Below are positions 43,930-52,882 of a DNA stretch of 60,533 nt, piece by piece. The DNA lies in contig ONTS01000012.1 of assembly GCA_900320845.1 (NCBI GenBank), positions 1 to 60,533 of the forward strand, written 5' to 3'. Made by a program: the position numbers and the translations under genes. How positions within the stretch are numbered: the first letter of the stretch is position 1; each line of letters begins with the position of its first letter. Origin of the DNA: an uncultured Prevotellaceae bacterium (lineage in GTDB: Bacteria; Bacteroidota; Bacteroidia; Bacteroidales; Bacteroidaceae). The notes under the pieces were generated by a model that searched no databases, was not told the origin of the DNA, and saw nothing but the letters and a program-made list of their open reading frames with translations.

Positions 43930-46287
43930 ATGTCATCAAACAACTTAGTAATAGTAGAGAGTCCTGCAAAAGCAAAGACCATAGAGCGTTTTCTGGGTGA
44001 CGACTTCAAAGTTACCTCCAGTTACGGACACATACGCGACCTGAAGACGAAGGGTCTGAGCATTGACGAGGACACCCTGCAGCCCGACTACGAGATACCC
44101 GCTGACAAACAGAACATTGTATCCTCCCTACGCAGTCAGGCAGCCAAAGCCGACAAGGTGTGGCTGGCATCCGATGAAGACCGCGAGGGAGAAGCTATCT
44201 CATGGCACCTGTGCGAAGTGCTGGGACTGGACAAGCAGAACACCAACCGCATCGTATTCCACGAGATAACCCCGTCGGCAATACTCGACGCCATAGAGCA
44301 CCCTAGACACATCGACATGAACCTTGTCAACGCTCAGCAGACACGACGCATACTCGACAGAATTGTAGGTTTCAAACTCAGCCCGGTGCTCTGGCGCAAG
44401 GTGAAACCGTCACTCTCAGCTGGTCGTGTGCAGAGCGTGGCAGTGCGTCTCATAGTGGAACGCGAGCGCGAGATACAACACTTCCAGCACGAAAGTTTCT
44501 ACCGTCTCTACGCCACATTCCTCGTTCCTTCCAACAAGAAGGGCAACCCCGTGGAACTGAAAGCAGAGATTGTGCGCCGCTTCAACAACCGCGAAGAGGC
44601 TCTCGGCATGCTCGACATCTGTCAGGAAGCCACCTTCGCCGTGAGCGACACGCAGCGTAAGCCCCTCAAGCGGTCGCCGGCACCTCCTTTCACCACATCA
44701 ACACTACAGCAGGAGGCAGCACGACGACTGGGATTCTCCGTCAGCCAGACCATGCGTGTGGCACAGAGACTTTACGAAAGCGGACGCATCACCTACATGA
44801 GAACCGACAGCGTCAACCTCTCCCGCCTATGCCTCGCCGACAGCAAGACTGCCATCGAGAACCTCTACGGCAACGAATACCACAAGGCGCGCAACTTCCA
44901 GACACGCACCAAGGGTGCACAGGAGGCACACGAAGCCATACGTCCTACCAACATGGCCAACACGGAGATAACAGGTACACAACAGGAAAAACGTCTCTAC
45001 GAACTCATCTGGAAACGAACCATCGCCAGTCAGATGAGCGATGCACAGATAGAGAAAACCATTATGGACATAAGCATCTCGGGATCTGACGAGGTGTTTG
45101 TGGCAATGGGGGAGACGGTGCTCTTTGATGGTTTCCTCAAAGTATATCACGACACCCCCGACAGCAACGCAACGACTGCCAACGCAACGGCCACGCTGCC
45201 CGTCATCACCACGGGAACAATGCTTACCGACAAGGAGATTATTGCCATCGAGCGATTCACACAGGCACCACCGCGCTACACCGAAGCAAGCCTGGTACAC
45301 AAGATGGAAGAACTCGGCATAGGGCGACCCTCCACTTACGCCCCGACCATTTCCACCATACAGCAACGCGAATATGTGGTGAAGGGCGAAAAGAGCAACG
45401 GAGGAAAGCCATACACCCTCTTCACCCTTGCCAACGGACGTATCAACGAAGAGACGAAAACCGACAAGGTGGTCAAAGAGAAGGGAAAACTCATACCAAC
45501 CGACATCGGCATGGTGGTGAGCGACTATCTGCTGGACCATTTCCAACAGATAATGGACTACAACTTCACTGCCACTCTGGAACAGCAGTTCGACAACATC
45601 GCCGAAGGCAAAGCCGACTGGAAAGCTGTGCTGCACGAGTTCTACGACCACTTTGCCCCACTCGTCACCGAGACGCTCAACAGCCGCGACGACCATAAGG
45701 TAGGCGAGCGCGTGCTTGGCACCGACCCGATAAGCGGACGCGAAGTATTGGTGAAGATAGCACGCTTCGGACCCGTCGTACAGATAGGCCATGCCGAAGA
45801 CACGGAGAAACCCGCATTCGCAGACATTCCCCGAAACCTCAGCATGGAGGACATCACACTGGAACAAGCACTCGACCTTTTCAAACTGCCACGCACCCTC
45901 GGACAGTTTGAAGAAGCCGAAGTCGTCGTCAACACAGGACGCTACGGACCCTATGTAAAGCACAATGGCAAATTTGTGTCGCTCGAGAAGGACATGAACC
46001 CGCTCACCATCACACTCAGTACTGCCGTAGCACTCATAGAACGCAAACGACTTACCGACAGACAAAAGCATATTGCCACGCTGCAAGGCAACCCGCCCAT
46101 AGAAATACTCAATGGCAGATTCGGACCGTACCTCTCTTGCGATGGAGTCAACTACCGAATACCCAAGGCGCAACATAAGACTGCCGCACAACTCACCTAC
46201 GAGCAGTGTCAGGAAATCATCAACGCCTCGACAAAGAAGCCTGCAGAGAAGAAAAAACGTACAACCACCAGCAAGCGGAAAAAGTGA
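43930..46287 (+). CDS. topA: DNA topoisomerase I
   Basis: 785 aa. Type IA enzyme that relaxes negative supercoils. Toprim domain: LVIVESPAKAKTIERFLG and SDEDREGEAISWH. Active-site Tyr289 lies in GRITYMRTDSVNLS. The C-terminal part has topoisomerase C-terminal repeats (NTGRYGPYVKHNGKFVSLEK, LNGRFGPYLSCDGVNYRIPK) instead of four-Cys zinc fingers, and a Lys/Arg tail, as is usual in Bacteroidetes. Its TGA overlaps the aroK ATG, so the next gene is coupled. Confidence 0.97.
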   Translation: MSSNNLVIVESPAKAKTIERFLGDDFKVTSSYGHIRDLKTKGLSIDEDTLQPDYEIPADKQNIVSSLRSQAAKADKVWLASDEDREGEAISWHLCEVLGLDKQNTNRIVFHEITPSAILDAIEHPRHIDMNLVNAQQTRRILDRIVGFKLSPVLWRKVKPSLSAGRVQSVAVRLIVEREREIQHFQHESFYRLYATFLVPSNKKGNPVELKAEIVRRFNNREEALGMLDICQEATFAVSDTQRKPLKRSPAPPFTTSTLQQEAARRLGFSVSQTMRVAQRLYESGRITYMRTDSVNLSRLCLADSKTAIENLYGNEYHKARNFQTRTKGAQEAHEAIRPTNMANTEITGTQQEKRLYELIWKRTIASQMSDAQIEKTIMDISISGSDEVFVAMGETVLFDGFLKVYHDTPDSNATTANATATLPVITTGTMLTDKEIIAIERFTQAPPRYTEASLVHKMEELGIGRPSTYAPTISTIQQREYVVKGEKSNGGKPYTLFTLANGRINEETKTDKVVKEKGKLIPTDIGMVVSDYLLDHFQQIMDYNFTATLEQQFDNIAEGKADWKAVLHEFYDHFAPLVTETLNSRDDHKVGERVLGTDPISGREVLVKIARFGPVVQIGHAEDTEKPAFADIPRNLSMEDITLEQALDLFKLPRTLGQFEEAEVVVNTGRYGPYVKHNGKFVSLEKDMNPLTITLSTAVALIERKRLTDRQKHIATLQGNPPIEILNGRFGPYLSCDGVNYRIPKAQHKTAAQLTYEQCQEIINASTKKPAEKKKRTTTSKRKK

Positions 46288-46871
46288 TGCCCGAGAGTCA
46301 TAACGCATCCCCCGACATGGAACCAAGGCCCATCTCACGCATCATCTTCGTAGGATTCATGGGCAGCGGGAAAACAACCGTAGGCTATGCACTCGCCAAA
46401 AAGTTGGGATGGACCTACTATGACCTTGACTGGTACATCGAAAGCCGCTGGCATACGACCGTCACCAAGCTATTTGAACAACAAGGGGAAGAGCGTTTCC
46501 GACAGATTGAACACAACCTGCTGCACGAGATAGCCGAGTTTGAGCACGTCATCATAGGCTGCGGAGGAGGCACACCATGCCACTTCGACAATATGGACTA
46601 CCTCAACAAGCAAGGATTGACCATATATCTACGGGCAACAGAGGAGGTACTGTACCACCATCTTATCACGGCACGCGTACAAAGACCGCTGTGGCACAAC
46701 GTAAGCCCCGACAAACAACGAGAAACTCTACACCAACTGCTCCAACAACGCGAGCCTTTCTACCTACAGGCACAACACATTGTAGACATAAGTCCCACAC
46801 AGGAACTATCCGACATGAGTTCAACACTCAACACCATCACCCACATCATTGAAGGAACAACAGCCCTATGA
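46287..46871 (+). CDS. aroK: Shikimate kinase
   Basis: 194 aa from the ATG at 46287, which overlaps the topA stop (TGATG). Met11 is an alternative. P-loop GFMGSGKTT at residues 23-31. YDLDWYIESRW is the shikimate-binding DxD region, GEERFRQIE and GCGGGTPCHFDNMDYL are binding motifs, and RPLWHN lies in the lid. It makes shikimate-3-phosphate for aromatic amino acids. It overlaps speA by 4 nt. Confidence 0.94.
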   Translation: MPESHNASPDMEPRPISRIIFVGFMGSGKTTVGYALAKKLGWTYYDLDWYIESRWHTTVTKLFEQQGEERFRQIEHNLLHEIAEFEHVIIGCGGGTPCHFDNMDYLNKQGLTIYLRATEEVLYHHLITARVQRPLWHNVSPDKQRETLHQLLQQREPFYLQAQHIVDISPTQELSDMSSTLNTITHIIEGTTAL

Positions 46872-48760
46872 AGAAATGGACCATTGAAGATGCACGCGAA
46901 TTGTACAACATCCGCGGCTGGGGAAGACCCTACTTCGACATCAACGAGAAAGGTAACGTCAGTGTCACACCCATCAAAGGAGAAGCAGGCATCGACCTCA
47001 GCGAGGTGATGGACGAACTGGCACTGCGCGATATCGGAGCACCTGCACTATTACGGTTCCCCGATATTCTTGATAGCAGAATCGAAAAGACCTTCGACTG
47101 CTTCTGCAAAGCGTCAAAAGAGTACCAATACAAGGGACAAAACTTCATCATCTATCCCATCAAGGTGAACCAGATGCAACCCGTGGTGGAAGAAATCGTC
47201 AGCCACGGACGCAAGTTCAACCTCGGATTGGAGGCCGGTAGTAAGCCAGAGCTGCACGCAGTAATTGCCGTGCAGTGCCAAAGCGACTCCCTCATCATCT
47301 GCAACGGCTATAAAGACCAGAGCTATATAGAACTGGCGCTGCTCGCACAAAAGATGGGAAAGCGCATATTCATCGTCGTTGAGAAACTGAATGAGCTCGA
47401 CATCATTGCCAAGGCAGCCAAAAAGCTCAACGTGCGTCCCAACCTCGGCATACGCATCAAGCTGGCTTCCAGCGGCAGTGGCAAATGGGAAGAGAGCGGC
47501 GGCGACGCTTCGAAGTTCGGACTGACACCAGCTGAGCTGCTCGAAGCCCTCGATATGCTGGAGAAAAAGAACATGCAGGACTGCCTCAGGCTCATCCACT
47601 TCCACATCGGCAGCCAGATAACCAAGATTCGTCGCATACAGACAGCCCTGCGCGAAGCCGCACAGTTCTATGTGCAACTGCATAAGATGGGCTTCAACGT
47701 CGACTTCGTAGACTGCGGAGGCGGACTCGGTGTCGACTATGACGGAACACGCTCACCAAGCAGTGAAAGTTCGGTCAACTACAGCATACAGGAGTATGTC
47801 AACGACTGCATATATACCTTCGTAGAAGCTGCCAACAACGCCGGCGCACCACACCCCAACCTCATCACAGAGAGCGGAAGAAGCCTCGCTGCACACCACA
47901 GCGTGCTCGTCATTGACGTACTGGAGACGGCACGACTGCCGGAGATGAATGAGGAGTTTGAGCCCACTGAGGAGTCACACAAGCTCGTGAAGGACCTGTA
48001 CGACATCTGGGACAACCTCAATACACGATCCATGCTCGAGGATTGGCACGACGCTGAGCAGATACGCGACGAAGCACTCAACCTGTTTAGCCACGGAATC
48101 ATCGACCTTCAGACCCGAGCTGAGGTGGAACGCATGTACTGGAGCGTCTGCCGCGAGGTCAACACACTGGCTAAAAGTATGAAACATGTGCCGGAAGAGT
48201 TGCGCGGACTCGACAAGATGCTTGCCGACAAGTACTTCTGCAATTTCTCACTCTTCCAGTCATTGCCCGACTCTTGGGCGATAGACCAGCTCTTCCCCAT
48301 CGTTCCACTGCAACGCCTTGACGAGCGTCCTACCCGTTCTGCCACGTTGCAAGACGTCACTTGCGACAGCGATGGAAAGATAGCAAACTTCGTAACCAAC
48401 CGAAACATCGCCACCATATTGCCCGTTCACTCACCCAAGAAGAACGAAAGCTACCGACTTGGCGTATTCCTCGTAGGTGCCTATCAAGAAATTCTCGGCG
48501 ACTTGCACAACCTCTTCGGCGACACCAACGCCGTTCACATCTCCATCAAGGACGGAACCTATCACATCGACCAAATCATCGACGGCGAAACGGTGGAAGA
48601 AGTGCTCAGCTATGTGCAATACAACCCCAAGAAACTGGTACGACAGCTCGAAATTTGGGTCACAAAGAGCGTCAAGCAGGGCAAGATAACCCTGGAAGAA
48701 GGCAAGGAATTTCTTTCCAACTACCGCTCAGGACTATACGGATACACCTATCTCGAGTAG
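46868..48760 (+). CDS. speA: Biosynthetic arginine decarboxylase
   Basis: 630 aa, full length for the PLP-dependent alanine-racemase-fold SpeA. Lys99 in YPIKVNQ binds PLP. Other motifs are NLGLEAGSKPEL, GIRIKLASSGSGKWEESGGD, LIHFHIGSQ, FVDCGGGLGVDYDG and ITESGRSLAAHHSVL. It makes agmatine, the first step to putrescine and spermidine. Usual partners (agmatine deiminase, SpeE) are not adjacent. The start overlaps aroK (ATGA), so polyamine synthesis is coupled to topA-aroK transcription. Confidence 0.97.
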   Translation: MKKWTIEDARELYNIRGWGRPYFDINEKGNVSVTPIKGEAGIDLSEVMDELALRDIGAPALLRFPDILDSRIEKTFDCFCKASKEYQYKGQNFIIYPIKVNQMQPVVEEIVSHGRKFNLGLEAGSKPELHAVIAVQCQSDSLIICNGYKDQSYIELALLAQKMGKRIFIVVEKLNELDIIAKAAKKLNVRPNLGIRIKLASSGSGKWEESGGDASKFGLTPAELLEALDMLEKKNMQDCLRLIHFHIGSQITKIRRIQTALREAAQFYVQLHKMGFNVDFVDCGGGLGVDYDGTRSPSSESSVNYSIQEYVNDCIYTFVEAANNAGAPHPNLITESGRSLAAHHSVLVIDVLETARLPEMNEEFEPTEESHKLVKDLYDIWDNLNTRSMLEDWHDAEQIRDEALNLFSHGIIDLQTRAEVERMYWSVCREVNTLAKSMKHVPEELRGLDKMLADKYFCNFSLFQSLPDSWAIDQLFPIVPLQRLDERPTRSATLQDVTCDSDGKIANFVTNRNIATILPVHSPKKNESYRLGVFLVGAYQEILGDLHNLFGDTNAVHISIKDGTYHIDQIIDGETVEEVLSYVQYNPKKLVRQLEIWVTKSVKQGKITLEEGKEFLSNYRSGLYGYTYLE

Positions 48761-48962
48761 GCAGTGGGCGAGGTACGCGGTGGAAAAGCTCACGAGTACG
48801 AAGATACTGTACGAGGAGCGAGGAGTAACCCTTCGGGAAAGGAGGGCATAAAGAGCGAAAGTATGAGCTGGTGGAGGCTGAATCATGCCTCACTGGGTGC
48901 CCTTGCAGTGCCAGAGAAATAACCAACTATCCATTGTCCATCATCAATTATCACATATTCCT

Positions 48963-50186
48963 ATGCCACGTATTCCCTTGCTTGCGCGTATTCTCATCGC
49001 CATCGTGTTAGGCATTGTCCTCGGACAGTTTATGCCTATGGCGCTGACACGCATCTTTGCCACCTTCAATGCCATATTCAGCCAGTTCCTCGGTTTCATG
49101 ATTCCGCTTATCATAGCGGGTCTTGTGGCGCCGGCCATTGCCGAAATAGGTCACAATGCGGGCCGCATGCTGCTCTCTACAGTAGCGTTGGCATATCTCG
49201 ACACTGTCTTTGCTGCGCTCATAGCCTACTTCACCGGCAGTGCCGTGTTCCCATCGATGATAGAGAAGGTGTCGACGGCTGACATAGGCAACACCGCAGA
49301 GACTGCCATCGAGCCCTACTTCACCATCGGCATACCTCCGTTGCTCGACGTGATGGCAGCATTGGTGCTGGCATTCATCCTCGGACTGTGCATAGCATAC
49401 ATGGGACTGCCCACCCTGAAGGCTGTCTTCACCGAATTTCGGCAGGTCATTGTCAAGGTCATTGAACGTGCCATAGTCCCCTTACTGCCCCTATACATCT
49501 TCGGCATCTTCCTCATGATGACCGTCTCAGGACAAGTGTACCACATCCTTACGGTCTTCGCCATGGTCATTGTGGTCATCTTCTTGCTCCACATCTTCAT
49601 CCTTTTCTACGAGTTTGTGGCAGCGGGCCTCATCACACGGCGCAACCCCTGGCGTCTGTTTGTTCGTATGTTGCCCGCCTACTTCACCGCTTTAGGCACA
49701 TCGTCGTCAGCTGCCACCATCCCCGTCACGCTCCAACAGACGATGAAGAACGGTGTGAGCGAGTCCGTCGGCAGCTTCTGCATACCACTGTGTGCCACCA
49801 TTCACATGCCGGGTTCTGCTATGAAAGTCACCGCCTGTGCCCTGACTATCTGCCTTATCAACGGCATGCCGTGCGACTTCGGGCTGTTCCTGCACTTCAT
49901 TCTTTTCATAGCCATCATCATGGTAGCTGCTCCTGGTGTGCCGGGAGGTGCCATCATGGCGGCATTGGCGCCCCTGGCTTCCATACTTGGCTTCTCAGCA
50001 GACGACCAAGCACTCATCATTGCCCTCTACATAGCCATGGACTCCTTCGGCACGGCGTGCAACGTGACGAGCGACGGAGCCATAGCACTCATCATCCATA
50101 AGATTTTTGGCAAGACAACAGGCACACCGACGCCGCCATCAGCCGACGCCGGACAGCCTATTCCTGTCGAAAACCACGAAGCATGA
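48963..50186 (+). CDS. Dicarboxylate/amino acid:cation symporter (DAACS family)
   Basis: 407 aa from the ATG at 48963 (MPRIPLLARILIAIVLGIVLGQF). The frame is open 78 nt upstream, but that part is not protein-like. Eight helices plus re-entrant loops: the Ser-rich hairpin GTSSSAATIPVTLQQT, PLCATIHMPGSAM (family NMDGT-like site, here HMPGS), and DSFGTACNVTSDGAIALI in the last helix. Substrate is likely glutamate, aspartate or a C4-dicarboxylate, driven by Na+ or H+. It overlaps the next gene by 4 nt. Confidence 0.9.
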   Translation: MPRIPLLARILIAIVLGIVLGQFMPMALTRIFATFNAIFSQFLGFMIPLIIAGLVAPAIAEIGHNAGRMLLSTVALAYLDTVFAALIAYFTGSAVFPSMIEKVSTADIGNTAETAIEPYFTIGIPPLLDVMAALVLAFILGLCIAYMGLPTLKAVFTEFRQVIVKVIERAIVPLLPLYIFGIFLMMTVSGQVYHILTVFAMVIVVIFLLHIFILFYEFVAAGLITRRNPWRLFVRMLPAYFTALGTSSSAATIPVTLQQTMKNGVSESVGSFCIPLCATIHMPGSAMKVTACALTICLINGMPCDFGLFLHFILFIAIIMVAAPGVPGGAIMAALAPLASILGFSADDQALIIALYIAMDSFGTACNVTSDGAIALIIHKIFGKTTGTPTPPSADAGQPIPVENHEA

Positions 50187-51274
50187 TAGACGAACGGGAT
50201 TCGCGCCTCATACAGTGGCTTCGCTTTCCACTGATGGTGGGGGTGGTATTCATCCATACCGACCTGCGTGTTGTGCGCCCCGATCTCAACGGTCTGCCCC
50301 TGTTCAGCGAGACGATGGGTCTCTTCGTCGACTTCGTTTGCGGCGCAGCGGTTCCTCTTTTCTTCTTCATCTCTGGCTATCTGTTCCAGATGGGCTATGC
50401 CCGTCGCACCTATGTGCAGCACCTACGTCACCGATTGCGTACGCTGATACTTCCCTATGTGTTGTGGATAGTACTGTGTATAGCCATCGTTGCAGCTTGC
50501 CAGATGCTCGTACCGGGCTTCCGTCTGTTGCTGCATAAGGCCATTGCTGAATGTAGCGCGACCGATTTCCTGTGGATGTTTTGGGATGTGAGTCGGGCAA
50601 CGGGTATCAACACAGACCAGCATGGACCGCTCGTCGGACAGTTCTGGTTCCTGCAATGTCTCATGGTGTTGACCCTTCTCATGCCGCTACTGCGCTGGCT
50701 GGTGCGCCGTCTGTGCGTCATCACCCTCGCAGTGCCGTTCATCGTCTATGCATGGGGACTGCTGCCACACTATCCAGGCATTCATGCAGGAGCATTGTTC
50801 TACTACACTTTGGGAATCGCCATAGCCACTCACCGTCCGCATTTAGCCCTATGGCTGCGACAGTGGGGATGGACGGCACTGCCGATATTCCTTATATTAT
50901 ATATAGCCAAGCACCACTTGCTTCCTCAGTTGCCCGATGCTCTATGGGCAGTGGAGACCTTGCTCATGGTTATGGCTGAATTGTGGTTGGCTGAGCGGTG
51001 GGTAAGCCGTCGGCATGCGGGCAACGGACAGCTTCCATCAAGCGTCGCCTGGCTCGCAGCAAGCAGTTTTTTCCTCTTCGCCTCTCACCGATTCTTCACC
51101 GCCGTACTCACCAACTTGGCACGCAGCGGGCATCTTCCCCTGTCCTCTTCAACCATAGCACTGCTGAGCTACCTGCTCGGCTCGGCCGTCATCGTCGTGG
51201 TGTGCCTTGCCTGCTATGCCCTGATGCGGCGCTGCCTGCCACAAACGACACGCATTTTGACAGGCGGACGATGA
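50183..51274 (+). CDS. Membrane acyltransferase (acyltransferase-3 family)
   Basis: 363 aa with about ten membrane helices. The family opening is WLRFPLMVGVVFIHTDLR, with the conserved His in helix 1. FFFISGYLFQMGY and GQFWFLQCLMVL are also typical. Enzymes of this type acetylate or otherwise acylate surface sugars. The ATGA overlap with the symporter implies coexpression, which is an unexpected partner. It may serve the polysaccharide locus 9 kb away, but that is speculation. Confidence 0.88.
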   Translation: MIDERDSRLIQWLRFPLMVGVVFIHTDLRVVRPDLNGLPLFSETMGLFVDFVCGAAVPLFFFISGYLFQMGYARRTYVQHLRHRLRTLILPYVLWIVLCIAIVAACQMLVPGFRLLLHKAIAECSATDFLWMFWDVSRATGINTDQHGPLVGQFWFLQCLMVLTLLMPLLRWLVRRLCVITLAVPFIVYAWGLLPHYPGIHAGALFYYTLGIAIATHRPHLALWLRQWGWTALPIFLILYIAKHHLLPQLPDALWAVETLLMVMAELWLAERWVSRRHAGNGQLPSSVAWLAASSFFLFASHRFFTAVLTNLARSGHLPLSSSTIALLSYLLGSAVIVVVCLACYALMRRCLPQTTRILTGGR

Positions 51275-51324
51275 GCGACCCGTATGCAGGAGCCTCCCTG
51301 TCAGCACACGACATCTGTCAATAT

Positions 51325-51356
51325 CTTGTCCATTAGTCTCAGAATCCTTACCTTTG
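51325..51356 (+). promoter_or_regulatory. Promoter of the TlpA-like lipoprotein gene
   Basis: CTTG at 51325-51328, 20-nt spacer, TACCTTTG at 51349-51356. It overlaps the upstream in-frame ATG at 51354 and therefore supports the start at 51384. Confidence 0.65.
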
Positions 51357-51383
51357 CATGCAGCAATTAAAAAAAAATATAGT

Positions 51384-52547
51384 ATGAAGCGTTGTTTTCA
51401 TTTGTTTACACTCTCTTCTATCCTCATGTTGGCTTTCACTTCGTGCAAGCACAACACCTTCACCATAGAAGGAAGTATCACGGGAGCCGCCGACTCGGTG
51501 CTCTACTTTGAACAGATGGGCATCGACGGTCCTCAGATTATCAGCGAAGTGACGCTCGGTGCAGACGGATCGTTCTCCTTTGAGGGCGATTGTCCGGAGG
51601 CTCCAGAGTATTTCCGCCTGCGTATAGCCGACGAATGCATCAACCTGTCGATCGATTCCATCGAGACTGTCACCGTACAAGCTTCCTATCCGGGCATGGC
51701 AAGAAAGTATACGGTAGAAGGTTCCGACAACTGCGTCAAGATTCAGGAACTCACCCTTATGCAACTCGACCTTGAACAGCGTGCCAATGCCATCATGCAG
51801 TCGCCCACGCTGGGCGTATATGCCGCCGAAGACAGCATTGATAAGGTGGTGGAAGAATACAAGAAGAAAATAGTGTCCGACTACGTGTTCCGCGAGCCCA
51901 TGAAGGCGTACGCCTATTTCGCCCTCTTCCAGACCCTTCGAGTGGGCAACAGCATGCTCAACATCTTCAATCCGCAACGCAATGCCGACGACATCAAGGT
52001 GTTCGGAGCCGTTGCCACTACCTGGGACTCTTACTATCCCAACTCTTTGCGCACCCAAAACTTGCACAACATCACCATAGAGGGGCTTAAGGATGTGAAG
52101 GTGAAGAAGAGTCGTGAAAAAGAGGTTGTCATCAATCAGGACACTGACGACCAAGCATCGCTCATCGACCTCAATCTCACCGATAACCGTGGCAACCAGC
52201 GCACACTGACGCAGCTCAAGGGCAAGGTGGTCGTGCTCGACTTCCACGCCTTCAGCGACAAAGGCTCCGCCAAGCGCATCATGCAGCTGCGCGACCTGTA
52301 CAACAAGTATCACGCACAGGGGTTGGAGATATATCAGGTTTCACTCGACAAAGACATCCACTTCTGGAAGACTCAGACTGCCGCCCTGCCATGGATATGC
52401 GTCCACGACGACGGTTCGCACACACAGGCATACCTCGCCGTGGTGCAGAAGCTGCCCGCCGACTTTATCATCGGACGCGACAACAGCGTGCTCATAGGTC
52501 CAAACGAAATCACCGACTTGGAACAGGCAGTAGCAAAGGTCATGTAA
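51384..52547 (+). CDS. DUF4369/thioredoxin-fold lipoprotein lacking the CXXC site
   Basis: 387 aa from the ATG at 51384. A lipoprotein signal ends at Cys (SILMLAFTSCKHN). Residues ~25-125 fit the DUF4369 beta-sandwich (FTIEGSITGAADSVLYFEQM), a helical linker follows, and residues ~250-387 are a TlpA/AhpC-like thioredoxin fold (LTQLKGKVVVLDFHAFSDKG). Where active members have WxxCxxC, this one has HAFSDKGSAKR: both Cys are missing. It is thus probably not an oxidoreductase but a binding or scaffold protein, or an enzyme with another use of the fold. Confidence 0.85.
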   Translation: MKRCFHLFTLSSILMLAFTSCKHNTFTIEGSITGAADSVLYFEQMGIDGPQIISEVTLGADGSFSFEGDCPEAPEYFRLRIADECINLSIDSIETVTVQASYPGMARKYTVEGSDNCVKIQELTLMQLDLEQRANAIMQSPTLGVYAAEDSIDKVVEEYKKKIVSDYVFREPMKAYAYFALFQTLRVGNSMLNIFNPQRNADDIKVFGAVATTWDSYYPNSLRTQNLHNITIEGLKDVKVKKSREKEVVINQDTDDQASLIDLNLTDNRGNQRTLTQLKGKVVVLDFHAFSDKGSAKRIMQLRDLYNKYHAQGLEIYQVSLDKDIHFWKTQTAALPWICVHDDGSHTQAYLAVVQKLPADFIIGRDNSVLIGPNEITDLEQAVAKVM

Positions 52548-52588
52548 CCCACCCTCAGACGAGAAGCAGTCAGCCTACAAATAACAAT

Positions 52589-52627
52589 GAGGACGACAGC
52601 CGATATGGCACTGTCGTCCTCGTTTTT
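52589..52627 (+). terminator. Terminator of the TlpA-like gene
   Basis: GAGGACGACAG (52589-52599) pairs exactly with CTGTCGTCCTC (52611-52621), followed by GTTTTT. Confidence 0.9.
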
Positions 52628-52635
52628 GCACTATG

Positions 52636-52707
52636 CGGTCTCTCGGGGAATCGAACCCCGATCTAATCTTTAGGAGAGACTTGTTCTATCCATTGAACTA
52701 AGAGACC
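52636..52707 (-). tRNA. tRNA-Arg (anticodon CCT)
   Basis: Minus strand cloverleaf: acceptor GGTCTCT/AGAGACC with discriminator G, D-stem GTTC/GAAC, anticodon arm AGTCT-CTCCTAA-AGATT, T-arm CGGGG-TTCGATT-CCCCG. Bases 34-36 are CCT, which reads AGG. CCA is not encoded. Length is 72 nt. This is the second Arg tRNA in the window. Confidence 0.94.
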
Positions 52708-52743
52708 TTACTGTCGGGCAATACCTATTGTCCCAAAGCCCCG

Positions 52744-52774
52744 CAAAGGTCGGCAAAACTCAACAAAACACAAA
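52744..52774 (-). promoter_or_regulatory. Promoter of tRNA-Arg(CCT)
   Basis: Minus strand: TTTG (52774-52771), 19-nt spacer, GACCTTTG (52751-52744), one mismatch to the consensus. Confidence 0.65.
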
Positions 52775-52837
52775 GCAAAATACAAGTGTTTTTTACCAAT
52801 AAAAGAAGAATAGAATACAAACTAATTAAAAAAGTTA

Positions 52838-52845
52838 TATCTTTG
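52838..52845 (+). promoter_or_regulatory. -7 element of the cysteine desulfidase-like gene
   Basis: TATCTTTG in an A/T-rich stretch, 37 nt before the ATG at 52883. Confidence 0.5.
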
Positions 52846-52882
52846 TAGCCTATAAAAAACATGTAATTACAACAATTTCGAT

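Noticed and set aside
44827-46338. 503-codon minus-strand open frame opposite topA
   Set aside because: topA is unmistakable on the plus strand with all catalytic motifs; the minus frame is Cys/Leu/Val-rich antisense without recognisable domains.
48885-48962. N-terminal extension of the symporter (MPHWVPLQCQRNNQ...)
   Set aside because: The extension is polar and lies in noncoding-looking sequence. The family begins at the Met at 48963, just before the first helix.
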